DNA of 64,000 nt from contig NQMI01000037.1 in the NCBI GenBank assembly GCA_002270565.1, positions 5,637 through 69,636 of the forward strand, read 5' to 3'. Every line of letters starts with the position of its first letter. The stretch's first letter is position 1. Origin of the DNA: Stenocarpella maydis (Eukaryota > Ascomycota > Sordariomycetes > Diaporthales > Diaporthaceae). Positions 1-9,858 of this stretch are shown piece after piece. A program made the translations under genes and the position numbers. The notes below the pieces were generated by a model, which was not told where the DNA came from, made no database searches, and was given only the letters and a program-made list of their open reading frames with translations.

Positions 1-722
1 TAGCCTTTTATTTCAAGATTAATAAAGGTATAAAAAAGTAAATTAAGAGACTTAGAAATATATTTATTATATTATAGACTTCTTATAAAAGGATTAGTAT
101 AATTATCTTTTATCTTATTAACTTATCCTTAATAATAAGAACTTTATAGTCCTTAGAGTAAGTTTATTATGTTTAGTAAATGCTTTTAATATATAGCTAG
201 TTTTAGGTTTAATTAATATATGCTTAATAGCTGCCTTCTTAAAGAGATAGGTTATTATATTTCTAAATTATTTCTAAATAGGGCTAGAGCTGGTATAAGT
301 ATTACTTGATTTTGCTTAATAATAGTAAAACATGTTTATAAATTAAAGTTATTGCCTTATATTATACGTCTATGTAAAAGATAAGATTTAGCTCTTTATA
401 AAATATATATACTTAAATTAGCTAAGTAAGAAATCAAACTAGCTTTATTATAAATATATTATACTCTTAGTTTTTAACTTATATAATATTATCTTTAATA
501 TTTTAGGATAGGGCAATATTATATTTTATATTAAACTTATATAATAGTTAAATAAGAAACTCTTATTATTTTAAAATATGTTTAATATAGGATTAGGCTT
601 AATTATAAAATTATAAGCTAATTATAATAGTACCTAAGGAACTTATTCTAATAACTATGGAATTAGAATTAAATGCTAAGACTTAATCCTATAGGCCCTT
701 AATAATAGAGTTAGTAATTGCA

Positions 723-738
723 TAGGGTTAGGGTTAGG
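723..738 (+). repeat. Telomere-like TTAGGG motif
   Basis: TAGGGTTAGGGTTAGG reads as about two and a half units of TTAGGG, the telomere repeat of most filamentous fungi, inside the AT-rich block. It is far too short to be a telomere. It may be an interstitial remnant or chance. Confidence 0.45.
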
Positions 739-2189
739 AACTTACAAACTAAAGTAAACTAATAAGACTAATAGTAATCTTAATAACTATATGAATAGAT
801 TACTTATATTACTAGTAATCCTTATAATGTATTACTAACGCTAGCTAAAGAAATGAATCATATAAATATATATTTATTATTAATAAATAGTTTTTAAATA
901 AAATAGCTTTTTAGAAATAAATTTAAGTGTTTAAAAATTTATTTAAATAGCCTTATTAGTTGTTAACTAATTATATTTAATTATATATTATTCTATTTAT
1001 AATTGAAATATCTTTTAGATGTAAACCTTATATATTAAGTTTATAAGCTAGAAATCTTAATAATGATTATATTTTAATTGCTTTTATTTAAATATTTATT
1101 AAGGTTTAGTATACTACTTTAGGTTAAGGTACTTAAGAGCCTTATAGGAATGCTATAAAGAAGCAACTAGTATATAATAAGCAGCCTAAATAGTATTAAG
1201 GAAGATTATATATTAAACGTTTTACTCTAAAACTATACTAAAAGGGCCTATTTAAAAAAAGATATAAGGTACGAGCAGCGTTAGAGTAATAAAGTAATAA
1301 GGAGGGATTCTTATATAAGAAGGGGAAAGAAGAAGTAAATAAAGAAAGAAAGAAAAAGGGGTAAGTTTAATTATATTTATCTTTTTAAGAAAATAATACT
1401 TATATACTACCATTTCATTACTTAGTTACTATATATATTTATTTACTTTGCTTATATTTATGACCCTTATAATTGAAATATTTAAACTTTCTTAAAGAAA
1501 TAAATTATTTAAGATATTAATATAGCTTTTATATTTTAGCTAACTTTATTATACTAAAGTATTATTATACCTAAATAAAGTAGGCGTAGAGTATAATCTC
1601 CTAACCTAAAGACTTAATTTATATATTCTTTTAAAACTTAATTTAGTATAAATAGTAATCTCTTCTTTAGTTATATATGAACTAAATTACTATTACTTAA
1701 AGTATTAAGAAATATTATTTAAAAATACTTATTTAATAAGAGGGCCTTTTAATAAACGAAAATAATAACTACAGCTAAAGTAGAAAACTTATATTAGTTA
1801 CTTAAGGCTATAAATATATAAGGTTAGTATTTTTTCTTTATACTAAAGATAAATTATATACTACCTTTATCTTTATAATAATTTTAAGCTATTATAGCTT
1901 CATACTTATAAATGATTTTAATAAAGAACCTACTTTTATAATATATAAGTAATTAAGTAATACTCATTCTAACTAATAATGATTATTAGCTATAAGGCTA
2001 TCTAGTAGGTAAATTAAATACTTAGATTAATAACTAAAGAGTCTGTTTCATAAAAGCTATTTACTATAGTAATAACTATATCTATATATATATTCTAACT
2101 CTTTAGTAGCTTGATAGGATTAATGGTGAGTCTGTTGACTAGGTATTACTTAATGGAGTTAATATAGATCTTATTGATTCTGGTGGGTT

Positions 2190-2203
2190 CCTAACCCTAA
2201 CCC
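2190..2203 (-). repeat. Telomere-like CCCTAA motif
   Basis: CCTAACCCTAACCC sits at the left edge of a small GC island, in the opposite orientation to the TTAGGG motif at 723-738. It is a short interstitial match to the fungal telomere unit. Confidence 0.45.
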
Positions 2204-2325
2204 GAGCGGGGTGGCTCACTGCTTGGATCAGGTGGGACGACCTTTTTGGGAGCTGGCCCCTGGCCTGCGGGGTTGTCTTCTGCGGTAGTCATCAACCGAT
2301 GGGTGTGGGTTCATAATAAATATCT
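2204..2325 (+). repeat. tRNA/SINE-like Pol III promoter remnant
   Basis: A GC-normal island in the AT-rich block contains a segment like a tRNA A box (TGGCTCACTGCTTGG, 2212-2226) and, about 80 bases further on, a B-box-like GGTTCATAATA (2308-2318). The latter is preceded by GGGTGT, as in a tRNA variable loop and T arm. The sequence 3' of the B box is AT-degraded, so no acceptor stem can be closed. It could be a tRNA-derived SINE fragment, a dead intron-bearing tRNA, or coincidence. Confidence 0.25.
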
Positions 2326-2447
2326 CTAGAGAAAATAAGCTAGATTAGAATAAATATTACCTAATAAATAATACTCTAAATATATAGATAGGTGATAAGC
2401 TTATTAAGAGTAATAACTTACTAGACTCCATAAAGGATAGAGTTCTA

Positions 2448-2508
2448 ATAATATATATATATATATATATATATATTCCTTAGAATTTATATATATAAAA
2501 TAAATTAT

Positions 2509-2539
<31 letters not shown>

Positions 2540-2593
2540 TTATTAGAGTTTATATATATAAAATAAATCATAATATATATATATATATATAAT
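2448..2593. repeat. (TA)n arrays in a tandem ~60 bp unit
   Basis: Two imperfect units of about 60 bp (2448-2506 and 2507-2570) each carry a long TA run followed by a block ending TATATATAAAATAAAT. A third, partial TA run follows to 2593. This looks like a local tandem duplication of AT microsatellite DNA. Confidence 0.7.
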
Positions 2594-3260
2594 TCTATCT
2601 AATAAGAGTATTAAATAGTCAGGAAATGACGTAATAAATGTAAAAGAAATAGTATTATATGGAGCAAGGGTTTTTAATTTATAGTATATATTCTATTAAT
2701 TATTATTTAAATCTCTAAATCATATAGAATTTGATCTATTATATTTAACCAAGATGTAATCAAAAATATAAAAAATATAGTATTTTAGTTACTGAATTTC
2801 ATTATATAAAATAATATTTATTTCAGATTTATTACACAACTAGTTCTTTTCTTAATTACTAATATAAAAAAATTTATATACTTTATATATATATATATAT
2901 ATCTATATATAGCTAGTTAGCATATATGTATACATATATAGGAAAATATAGTATATATATATACTATAATTTTATAACTCTAATAATAAGCTTAAGCTTT
3001 AGCCTAAGCTATACTTAATAAAAGGGGCCTCATTTAGTGGCCTCTTTAGGCCTAATGCTATTATGCTTTAGGCATATAATTATATAGCCTTTTTATAAAT
3101 TAGGCCCTAAATAAGGGTCTAATAGCTTTCTTTTATAATACAATTTATAACTCTTTAAGAAACCCTTTAATAGATAATCTAGGGGTTAACCTATAATAAA
3201 TAAAGCTTATTTATTTATATTTTCGTTTTAGAATTTAAGTAATAAAACTTAGTTATGAAA

Positions 3261-3298
3261 TTAAGCATCATTAAGCAAGCTACCATACTAAGCAAGCT
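3261..3298 (+). repeat. Left terminal inverted repeat
   Basis: This is the partner of 5676-5713 on the opposite strand, with 33 of 38 identical bases. It contains two copies of TAAGCAAGCTA spaced 17 bp apart, the kind of repeat a transposase could bind. The TA at 3262-3263 is the presumed target-site copy. Confidence 0.65.
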
Positions 3299-3980
3299 AA
3301 CTTTCTACTAGCTCCCCTACTTTAACTTTTAACTATATTTTTTTATATCTTATCATATAATAAAAACTTATAACAAGATATTATTCTAATAGCTATTTAA
3401 ACTATTAAATCTAACGTAAACCTAACTATTTAATATATAATAAAGATATATAATATTCCTTACTTTATTCTTATTAATAAAATAGCTAGTTAAATTATAT
3501 AAAACAATACTTACCTAAATTATAAGAGAGTAATGAACATAGAAAGAGAGGTACTTATTTACTATATATTTAATTAAAAATTATAAGAATATATACTTAT
3601 TCTTAAAGATATTAAAGATATCGTAAATTTCCTATTTTCTAATTATAATAATAGTATTATTAGGGTTAACTAAATAGAAAGACTTATTTAGTTAGATATA
3701 TATCTTAAATATACATTAATTATATATATTTATAAAAAGGCCTTATACAAAGATCCTAATATAATAAATGTATAATTTAACCTTATATTTAATACTTAAA
3801 AGAAATATAATATTTCTAACTTTAATACTTATAATTTTAATAACTTGAGCTTTATAATAAGTATTAGCTTGCTTAAAATTATTATTATATAGTTAAATTA
3901 ATAAGAGAGAGTAAAATAAATATAGTCTAGGAATTATTAATAAGTAATAAGTATTAAGTTAATTAATAGAGATAGGTAAT

Positions 3981-4578
3981 TCTGATGAATTTGTGCTATA
4001 GAATAGCATTCAGTTCAGCATGTGTGTGTTTCGGCAGGGTCGCAGTATGGTGCTCTGAGGCGAATTCGGACGATTGACAATGGTCTGGACAACTTTGTAT
4101 TGAATTAAGTTGGGCTTCTGTAAGCCCTCCTTATATACCCTCCGACGTCGTCTCACCCCTGGGCACGCTGCGGTAGGCTCTGGTGCAAATTTGCAAATGC
4201 CGGAAAATTCGCCCTTCCAACACACCATCTTTGGTTCCAAGCAGCCAGCCAACCATAGCCCTAGCAATGCCCAAATTAAGTACATACAAACTTCAGAAAT
4301 CAGGCTATCCAATGCACTAAGTCATATACTTTTTGGGTAAGAAATAAGGGTAATGCAGAGGTCTGAATTAAGGTGCAAATGCAGGCCAAAATAATCGACT
4401 CACGGCCACCAAACTCATCTTGCGTCACGCACGCACTGGGCGTACTTAGCGAAAATCGCCTGACTCGCAAGTCTAGGGTAACTCCTTGCTAGGAAGTCTA
4501 GGGTAACTCCTTACAACGAAGTCTAGGGTAACTCCTTGCACGGAGTACCAACGCCCTGCTGAGCGGTTCCGTTTAACA
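3981..4578. mobile_element. Solo-LTR-like insertion, not RIP-degraded
   Basis: A segment of nearly 600 bp with normal base composition lies inside the AT-degraded transposon. It is flanked by the direct 5-bp repeat GTAAT (3976-3980 and 4579-4583), as a retroviral-type integrase would leave. On the minus strand it begins TGTTAAAC and ends near TTCATCA; counting TG to CA gives 3983-4578, two bases off the perfect target duplication. It contains a TATA-like TTATATAC (about 4131-4138) and three 25-bp tandem repeats. No protein-coding capacity is seen. A solo LTR of a Gypsy or Copia element is the best reading. No second copy in this window was recognised. Confidence 0.5.
4471..4545 (+). repeat. 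Three tandem 25-bp repeats
   Basis: Three consecutive units begin GTCTAGGGTAACTCCTT (4471-4495, 4496-4520 and 4521-4545) and differ only in their last eight bases. They sit near one end of the LTR-like segment, where promoter or enhancer repeats often lie in LTRs. Confidence 0.9.
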
Positions 4579-5675
4579 GTAATATAAACTGTTATTTCTA
4601 ATTATAAAGGTAAAGATATATCTTATAAGTTAGTATATTATAAGTAGCTTTTTCAATACCTAAGTTATTAAAATAAGTGTAAATAAATATATAATTAATA
4701 AAATTATTATAAAATATTTTTAATATTTTAAAAAATGTACCATATTATAGAAAACATATATTTATTAGTTATTACTTCTTAATAAATATAACAGCTATTA
4801 TTTTATAAATTTAAGTAATATTATAAAGTAAAAAATATTATTACTCTTTATATATCTTTATACTTATTTTATTTACTTTAATTATTTAATATTAAGTATT
4901 TTAGCTTATTAAATAAGGCTTATATTATAGAAATTACTTAATTTAATAATGTTTAAATTACTTATATTAATAAGATTAAGTTCTTTCTTGCCTTTTATAT
5001 TATATATACAAGGACTTTTAAGCTAGAAACCATTAAGGGGGCTTTTAAGAGTATAAGCTTAATCTTATTTAATTAAAAACCTATACTTATTAAGTTAGAT
5101 ATAAAGATTTAAATTCTAATAAGATAGCTAAGCTCCTTAATATTATTTATACTTTAAATCTTCTAAATACTATATAATTTAATAAAAATAGATTTTTAAT
5201 TAATTTTAATGAAGAATCATATTATTTTATTATCAAAGAAGCTCTTTAATACTAATATTTAATATTATTAATTAGTTAATAAAATGGATATTATTATTAG
5301 CTTATATAATTATCTTATTAGCTTAAAAGGCTAATATTTTTTAAGAGGTACATATAGTACTCTTTTAGTATTAAAGGACTAAAAGAACCTATATATAGAA
5401 TAAAGGAGTACTTTATATATAGGATACTAAGGAAATAATTAATAAAAAGGAAAAAAGGAAGTAGTTAGTTAATAAAATAAGTAGTAGTATTAATAACTTA
5501 GTTTATAATAAATTAAGTAACTAATACTATAGTAATTATAGCAATATTAAGTATAATGCATAAATATATAAGAAAGATATAGAATAATTTAGAGACTTTA
5601 ATTCTTACTAAACTTAATTAATTTTTTTATTATGCTATTATAATTAAGGTTTTAGTATTAATGGTGCTAAAAAGT

Positions 5676-5713
5676 GGCTTGCTTAGTAAGGTAGCTTACT
5701 TAATAGTGCTTAA
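5676..5713 (-). repeat. Right terminal inverted repeat
   Basis: Reverse complement of the left repeat at 3261-3298 with five differences, mostly C/T transitions as RIP would leave. The TA at 5711-5712 is the presumed target-site copy. It lies about 100 bases before the AT-rich block ends. Confidence 0.65.
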
Positions 5714-5780
5714 CATTATTTATAAAAATTTAAGGAAATATAGTATTATTTATAAGTATTAGTTTAACTCATTTTTATGG

Positions 5781-6340
5781 AAATAATTAAGTTTCAGAGG
5801 ATTACCTTAAATTCTTTCAATAGTGTACAAAGCAGGCCAACACCCTGTATTTCAGCCCCCCCCCCGGCAGCCACCTTGCTTGCCGCTCAGCCGTTTTGCC
5901 ATGGCGCGGATTCCAAACTCATCCCTGTTCCAAATTTTTGGCCCAAAGGTTTGGCGGCCGGCAGAGACACTGGGAGCTCAGCAGCGCGCTACCAGTCGGA
6001 GCTGTCGCGACAGCATCAACCACGCTCAGCCATCCAGACCAACGCCATTCACCTCAGCCCACCGCCTAGGACCTGAAGCACCACTTCACCTGAGTGTGTC
6101 ACTGCTCTTCAGACATCACACTTTCAAGTGAGACCACAATTCCACCTGCAGATTTCCTTTCGATCCCAAGGCACTTGCTGACTTTGAAGTTGTTCTCCCC
6201 AGTCGACCAGTCTTTGCCGATATTTGGGCATTTTCGCTCTGTCGCAATTCTTCCTACCTCCTGCATCGAGCTCCTCTGGATCGACTGGCCTGTTTACCGG
6301 ATATCGCCACCAAGGGCGCCGCTCGACAGCTGCATACAGC
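5781..6340 (+). promoter_or_regulatory. Upstream region and leader of NSP1
   Basis: This GC-normal stretch lies between the AT-rich block and the Nsp1 start. It carries pyrimidine-rich tracts and a run of Cs near 5857. No gene was recognised. It should hold the Nsp1 promoter and 5' leader, which places that promoter within about 600 bp of the degraded block. Confidence 0.5.
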
Positions 6341-8503
6341 ATGGCCTTCTCCTTTGGAACCCAGGCGACGTCGGGGGCAGCATCCTCGTCGACGCCTGCA
6401 ACCTCGCTGTTTGGTAACCAGTCCTCAGCCCCTTCGACCGGCTTTTCCTTCGGGAGCGCACAAAAAGACAATACTACACCCGCAGGGCAGCCGGCTGCGT
6501 CCGGTGGCAGTCTCTTCGGCGGCGCCGGCGCCTTGAAGCCAGCTGGCGGGTCTCTCCTCAGTGGTGCCTCGACGGCCAATGCATCCCCGTCCACTGGTTC
6601 GTTGTTTGGCGGTGCTGCCTCCACGGGAACACCCCCGGCAGGCGGCGGGAGCTCCCTGTTTTCAGGATTGAACAACAAGCCTGCTGCCTCGCCGTCCAAC
6701 ATCTTCGGCGGAGGCTCTAGCACTCCATCTGCCTCGGCCGGGGCCACCTCGACGACAGGATCAAGCCCTTTCGGTGGCGCAGCTTCGTCTGGCGGGCTCT
6801 TTGGCACTGCCAAACCCGCCGCCAGCTCGACTCCGTCTACAGGTGCCAGTACGGGCAACTCTTTGTTTTCAGGCACCGCTTCAGCAGGACAAGCTACTCC
6901 GACAAAGCCCACGTTTGGCGGCATAGGATCCACCACCCCAGCCGGCGCTCCTCCTTCTGACTCGGCCAAGCCAACACCGAACCTCTTCGGCCAGCCAGCT
7001 GGCGGTCAAGGATCCCATACCAAGAGCCTGTTCGGCGGGACAGCAGGAGCAACACCACAAGCCAGCTCCAGCCTCTTTGGCAGTGGGTCGACTCCTACGC
7101 CTGGGTCTCAACCTGCCGCAACCAACTCCGGTACCTCGAGTCTTTTCGGTACCAAACCCACTCCTACTGGATCAACAGAGAAGCCCGGCCTTTTCTCAGC
7201 GTCTACCGGTGCCACCTCGTCATCCCTCTTCGGCACCGGCGCTGCTGCAGCTAAACCGGCTGAGAGCGGCGGCGGCAATACCCTCTTTAGCACGAAGCCT
7301 GCATCCACAACAGCAGCAACAACAACTCCAGCGAGCACCGCCGCGACGACGGCTGCTGCTGCTCCATCATCCCTCTTCCAGACCCCCGGGGGTTCTGGCT
7401 CTGCTACTTCGGCTGCACCATCCAAGCCATCCTTGTTCTCTCAACCCGCATCTACCACCTCAGCCACCTCGACAACAGCGCCTGCAGCCGCCCCGGCTCC
7501 TGCGTCAACCCCTTCTTTGTTTTCAGCTGCTACCACTACCGCACCCGCAGCTTCTTCCAGTACCCCAGCACCATCTACAGGCGCTTCCTCGCTTTTCGGC
7601 ACAAAGCCTGCTGCCACCACAACCAGCACGTCTGCTACTACCACCACATCAACAGCCTTTAGTTCCCTGGGAAGCGGAGCTGCGTCAGCACCTGCCGGGG
7701 CTGGCACAGAGAAGGCTTCAGCTCAGGGTGCGGGCCAGAGCAACATGGCGGCCTCCACCATGGGCCCCCCCTCACAGCTGCCCAGGCTGAAGAACAAGAC
7801 CATGGACGAAATCATAACACGATGGGCCACCGATCTCCAGAAGTACCAGAAGGAGTTCAAGGACCAAGCCAGCAAGGTCGCAGCCTGGGACCGTCTCCTG
7901 GTCGAGAACGGCGAGAAGATCCAGAAGCTCTACCTGCAGACTCACGAAGCAGAGAAGGCCAGCAATGAAATCGACCGACAGCTGCAGTCCGTTGAGAGCC
8001 ACCAAGCGGAGCTGGAGTCCTTTCTGGACCGGTACGAGAAGGAGGTCGACGACATGTACTCGAAGCAGATTGGCGGCAACGAGCAGCTCGCCGGGCCTGA
8101 CCAGGAGCGCGAGCGGACTTACAAGCTTGCCGAGAATCTGACTGACCGGCTGGACGAGATGGGCAAGGACCTGGGCATGATGATCACCGAAATTAACGAC
8201 ATCTCAGGATCGCTCAACAAGGGCAACAAGCCTGATGACCCGGTAAGTCGACTGGGAATGCCCTCAACCTTCTCATCTGTGTGGACCCTCTTATTGACCA
8301 GTCATGGCCTACAGCTCAGCCAAATTGTTCGTGTGCTCAACGGCCACCTCCAGCAGCTGCAGTGGATAGATACCAACGCTTCTGCCCTGCAGGCCAAGGT
8401 GAACGCCGCACAGAAGGCCAGCAACAACATGGGTAGCAAGTATGGCAACCCGGACAGTGATGCGGCGGATGGCTTTTACCGGTCCTACATGGGACGGAGG
8501 TGA
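6341..8503 (+). CDS. NSP1: Nucleoporin Nsp1 (FG-repeat, central channel)
   Basis: Two exons, 6341-8242 and 8315-8503, give 696 residues. Residues 1 to about 470 are Ser/Thr/Ala/Pro-rich with many SLFG, SLFS and GGLFG repeats, the FG domain that forms the permeability barrier of the nuclear pore. The last 200 residues are a coiled coil beginning near LKNKTMDEIITRWATDLQKY, the Nsp1_C domain that in yeast binds Nup49/Nup57 and Nup82. The ATG at 6341 (MAFSFG) was chosen over an upstream in-frame ATG at 6224 because FG repeats start there and the preceding 39 residues look like leader. The intron at 8243-8314 has GTAAGT and CTACAG borders; removing it joins DDP to LSQIVRVLNGHLQQLQWID, the family sequence. 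It is 72 bp and stop-free, so an automatic caller could miss it. Confidence 0.95.
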   Translation: MAFSFGTQATSGAASSSTPATSLFGNQSSAPSTGFSFGSAQKDNTTPAGQPAASGGSLFGGAGALKPAGGSLLSGASTANASPSTGSLFGGAASTGTPPAGGGSSLFSGLNNKPAASPSNIFGGGSSTPSASAGATSTTGSSPFGGAASSGGLFGTAKPAASSTPSTGASTGNSLFSGTASAGQATPTKPTFGGIGSTTPAGAPPSDSAKPTPNLFGQPAGGQGSHTKSLFGGTAGATPQASSSLFGSGSTPTPGSQPAATNSGTSSLFGTKPTPTGSTEKPGLFSASTGATSSSLFGTGAAAAKPAESGGGNTLFSTKPASTTAATTTPASTAATTAAAAPSSLFQTPGGSGSATSAAPSKPSLFSQPASTTSATSTTAPAAAPAPASTPSLFSAATTTAPAASSSTPAPSTGASSLFGTKPAATTTSTSATTTTSTAFSSLGSGAASAPAGAGTEKASAQGAGQSNMAASTMGPPSQLPRLKNKTMDEIITRWATDLQKYQKEFKDQASKVAAWDRLLVENGEKIQKLYLQTHEAEKASNEIDRQLQSVESHQAELESFLDRYEKEVDDMYSKQIGGNEQLAGPDQERERTYKLAENLTDRLDEMGKDLGMMITEINDISGSLNKGNKPDDPVSRLGMPSTFSSVWTLLLTSHGLQLSQIVRVLNGHLQQLQWIDTNASALQAKVNAAQKASNNMGSKYGNPDSDAADGFYRSYMGRR

Positions 8504-9015
8504 GGGGCAGGAGGTTGCAGGCTCATCGACCTCAGCCTCAGCCATAGAAGGCCAGACGGAAGGGGGTTACTGGGTGATTCAGGCCATCTAATCGCTCTGG
8601 GCACCTTTTTTATTCATATTGCAACCAAGGCAGACAGCGTACTGGAAGGAAACACCATGCAATACGATCACATGCACAGAGCTGGTTGTTTTTCGGGCAC
8701 GTCTCTCGAGGGGCGAAGAGGGCATAGCAAGAGGAGATAATACGATGACGCGAATGCATGTGTTAATGTACAGTACTTCGCTTCTCGAGGGAGAGTAGTG
8801 GTTGTCGGTCGGTCCCCGGAAGGACTGGTCGATGGTGCTTCCATCTGCGTCGGGGGCCATCATGCTGTAATTGGCCATGACCGCTCGCTTGCTATACCAC
8901 CCGGTTCGGTCGTCCATGATTTCCTGATCATTCTTCCTGTCAGGCGAGGTTTCTCACGTCCGCCTTGTGACTGTCTCCACCTGGCCGCGCCACGGAAGGG
9001 GATCCTGATGCTGCT
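8504..9015. other. Convergent 3' regions of NSP1 and ATPase inhibitor
   Basis: Holds the 3' untranslated regions and termination signals of two convergent genes. No additional gene recognised. Confidence 0.6.
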
Positions 9016-9858
9016 TTAGTTGTGCTCGCCGCCCTGCTCCTTGGTGATCTCGTCACTGTGAAAAGAGGATGCAATTAGCATCACATGTCTCCCTGACGCC
9101 GGAGGGGCAGGCCGGGCCCGGGCGGTGTCCGTAGATGCAGTCGCTGCTGTTGCTGCTGCCACTGCCAACGCCGTTGCTGTGGGTGGAGTATGTGGTGGTG
9201 TCGGGGACGTACATGTGGTCCGAGAGCTGCTTCAGGTGCGCCTGCTGCTCGGCCAGCTTCTTCTTGAGCTCGAGGAGCTTTTCCTTCTCGCGCAGGCGGA
9301 TGGCGAAGTCCTCGTTGGCCTTCTCGCGCTTCTGGAAGGCGTCGCTAGAAGGGAACAGCCCCGGTGGCAGGGGCTTACTGTTAGCCTTTCTTTCTTTTTC
9401 TCATTGCAAAGATCGTATGCTACAGGCTGCTTCGGTGTGCTGTGTGGCCCTCGCATCATCACACCACATCGCAACCCGCCCAAATAGGCTCCTCCAGTCA
9501 TGCCCGTGCATGCTAGAGACGTGTGTCGCGCGCGTGATTTGTGGTGTGACCGTTGGCCACCCCCGCTGTTTTACTCGCACTCGGCGTGACCGGCGACGGA
9601 GCACTGGCCATGCCTGTTCCACTCGGGGCCGCGGAAACCCCCAGTCAGTCGGCACGGAGGCGGAGAAGTCGGCGGGGCTCGGGCTACTGATTGCACAGCT
9701 CTGGTGATGCTTGGTGGTTGGTGGTGGTGATCAACTTACGCCTGGCCTAGGCCCTTGGGCGGAGCTCCCGTGTCGCCGGCAGCCATGGCTCGGGTGGAGA
9801 CGGAGAAGGCTCTGGTGCTGGCAGGCCGGGCGAGCTTGGTGATGGACTGGCGAAGCAT
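9016..9858 (-). CDS. INH1: Mitochondrial F1F0-ATPase inhibitor (IATP/Inh1)
   Basis: Three exons on the minus strand, 9858-9740, 9344-9213 and 9055-9016, give 96 residues. The first exon encodes an Arg/Ser/Ala-rich, acid-free mitochondrial presequence starting MLRQSITKLARPASTRAFS, then a Gly/Pro-rich stretch. Exon 2 encodes the conserved inhibitory and coiled-coil helix DAFQKREKANEDFAIRLREK, and exon 3 supplies the C-terminus DEITKEQGGEHN. The protein binds F1 at low matrix pH and blocks ATP hydrolysis. Donors GTAAGT and GTACGT and acceptors TAG and CAG keep the frame through both joins (the second splits an Ile codon). Intron 1 is 395 bp, unusually long beside the 56-200 bp introns elsewhere in the window, and shows no obvious extra exon. 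Gene identity is firm; only a hidden micro-exon in intron 1 remains possible. Confidence 0.92.

Larger units (their letters stand above)
3264..5710. mobile_element. Degenerate TIR DNA transposon (Fot1/Pot2-sized)
   Basis: The 38 bases at 3261-3298 match the reverse complement of 5676-5713 at 33 of 38 positions, and four of the five mismatches are C/T transitions. Both ends share TAAGC-rich subterminal repeats (TAAGCAAGCTA at 3272-3282 and 3289-3299). The pair is bounded by TA on each side (3262-3263 and 5711-5712), as expected for a Tc1/mariner target duplication. The span is 2447 bp. Subtracting the nested LTR-like segment and one GTAAT copy (603 bp) leaves about 1844 bp, close to the size of Fot1/Pot2-type pogo elements of ascomycetes. 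No transposase reading frame survives in the AT-degraded interior, so family assignment rests on size, inverted ends and TA flanks only. Confidence 0.6.
1..5780. repeat. AT-rich, RIP-like gene-free block
   Basis: The stretch is dominated by A and T, with many TA dinucleotides and stop codons in all frames. No convincing open reading frame is present except inside two GC-normal islands (about 2185-2320 and 3981-4578). Composition changes sharply to normal genic DNA near 5780-5815. In Pezizomycotina this pattern is the usual signature of repeat-induced point mutation (C to T, preferring CpA) acting on transposon copies. It contains the degenerate inverted-repeat element, LTR-like segment, telomere-like motifs and TA arrays listed separately. 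RIP is inferred from composition and was not measured by a RIP index. Confidence 0.85.

Noticed and set aside
723..738. A true chromosome end at the left of the window
   Set aside because: Only about two TTAGGG units occur and sequence continues on both sides, so this is at most an interstitial remnant.
6124..8005. Long open frames opposite and in other frames across the Nsp1 coding region
   Set aside because: They are low-complexity Ala/Gly/Pro/Val translations of the same repetitive FG-coding DNA; Nsp1 explains the region.
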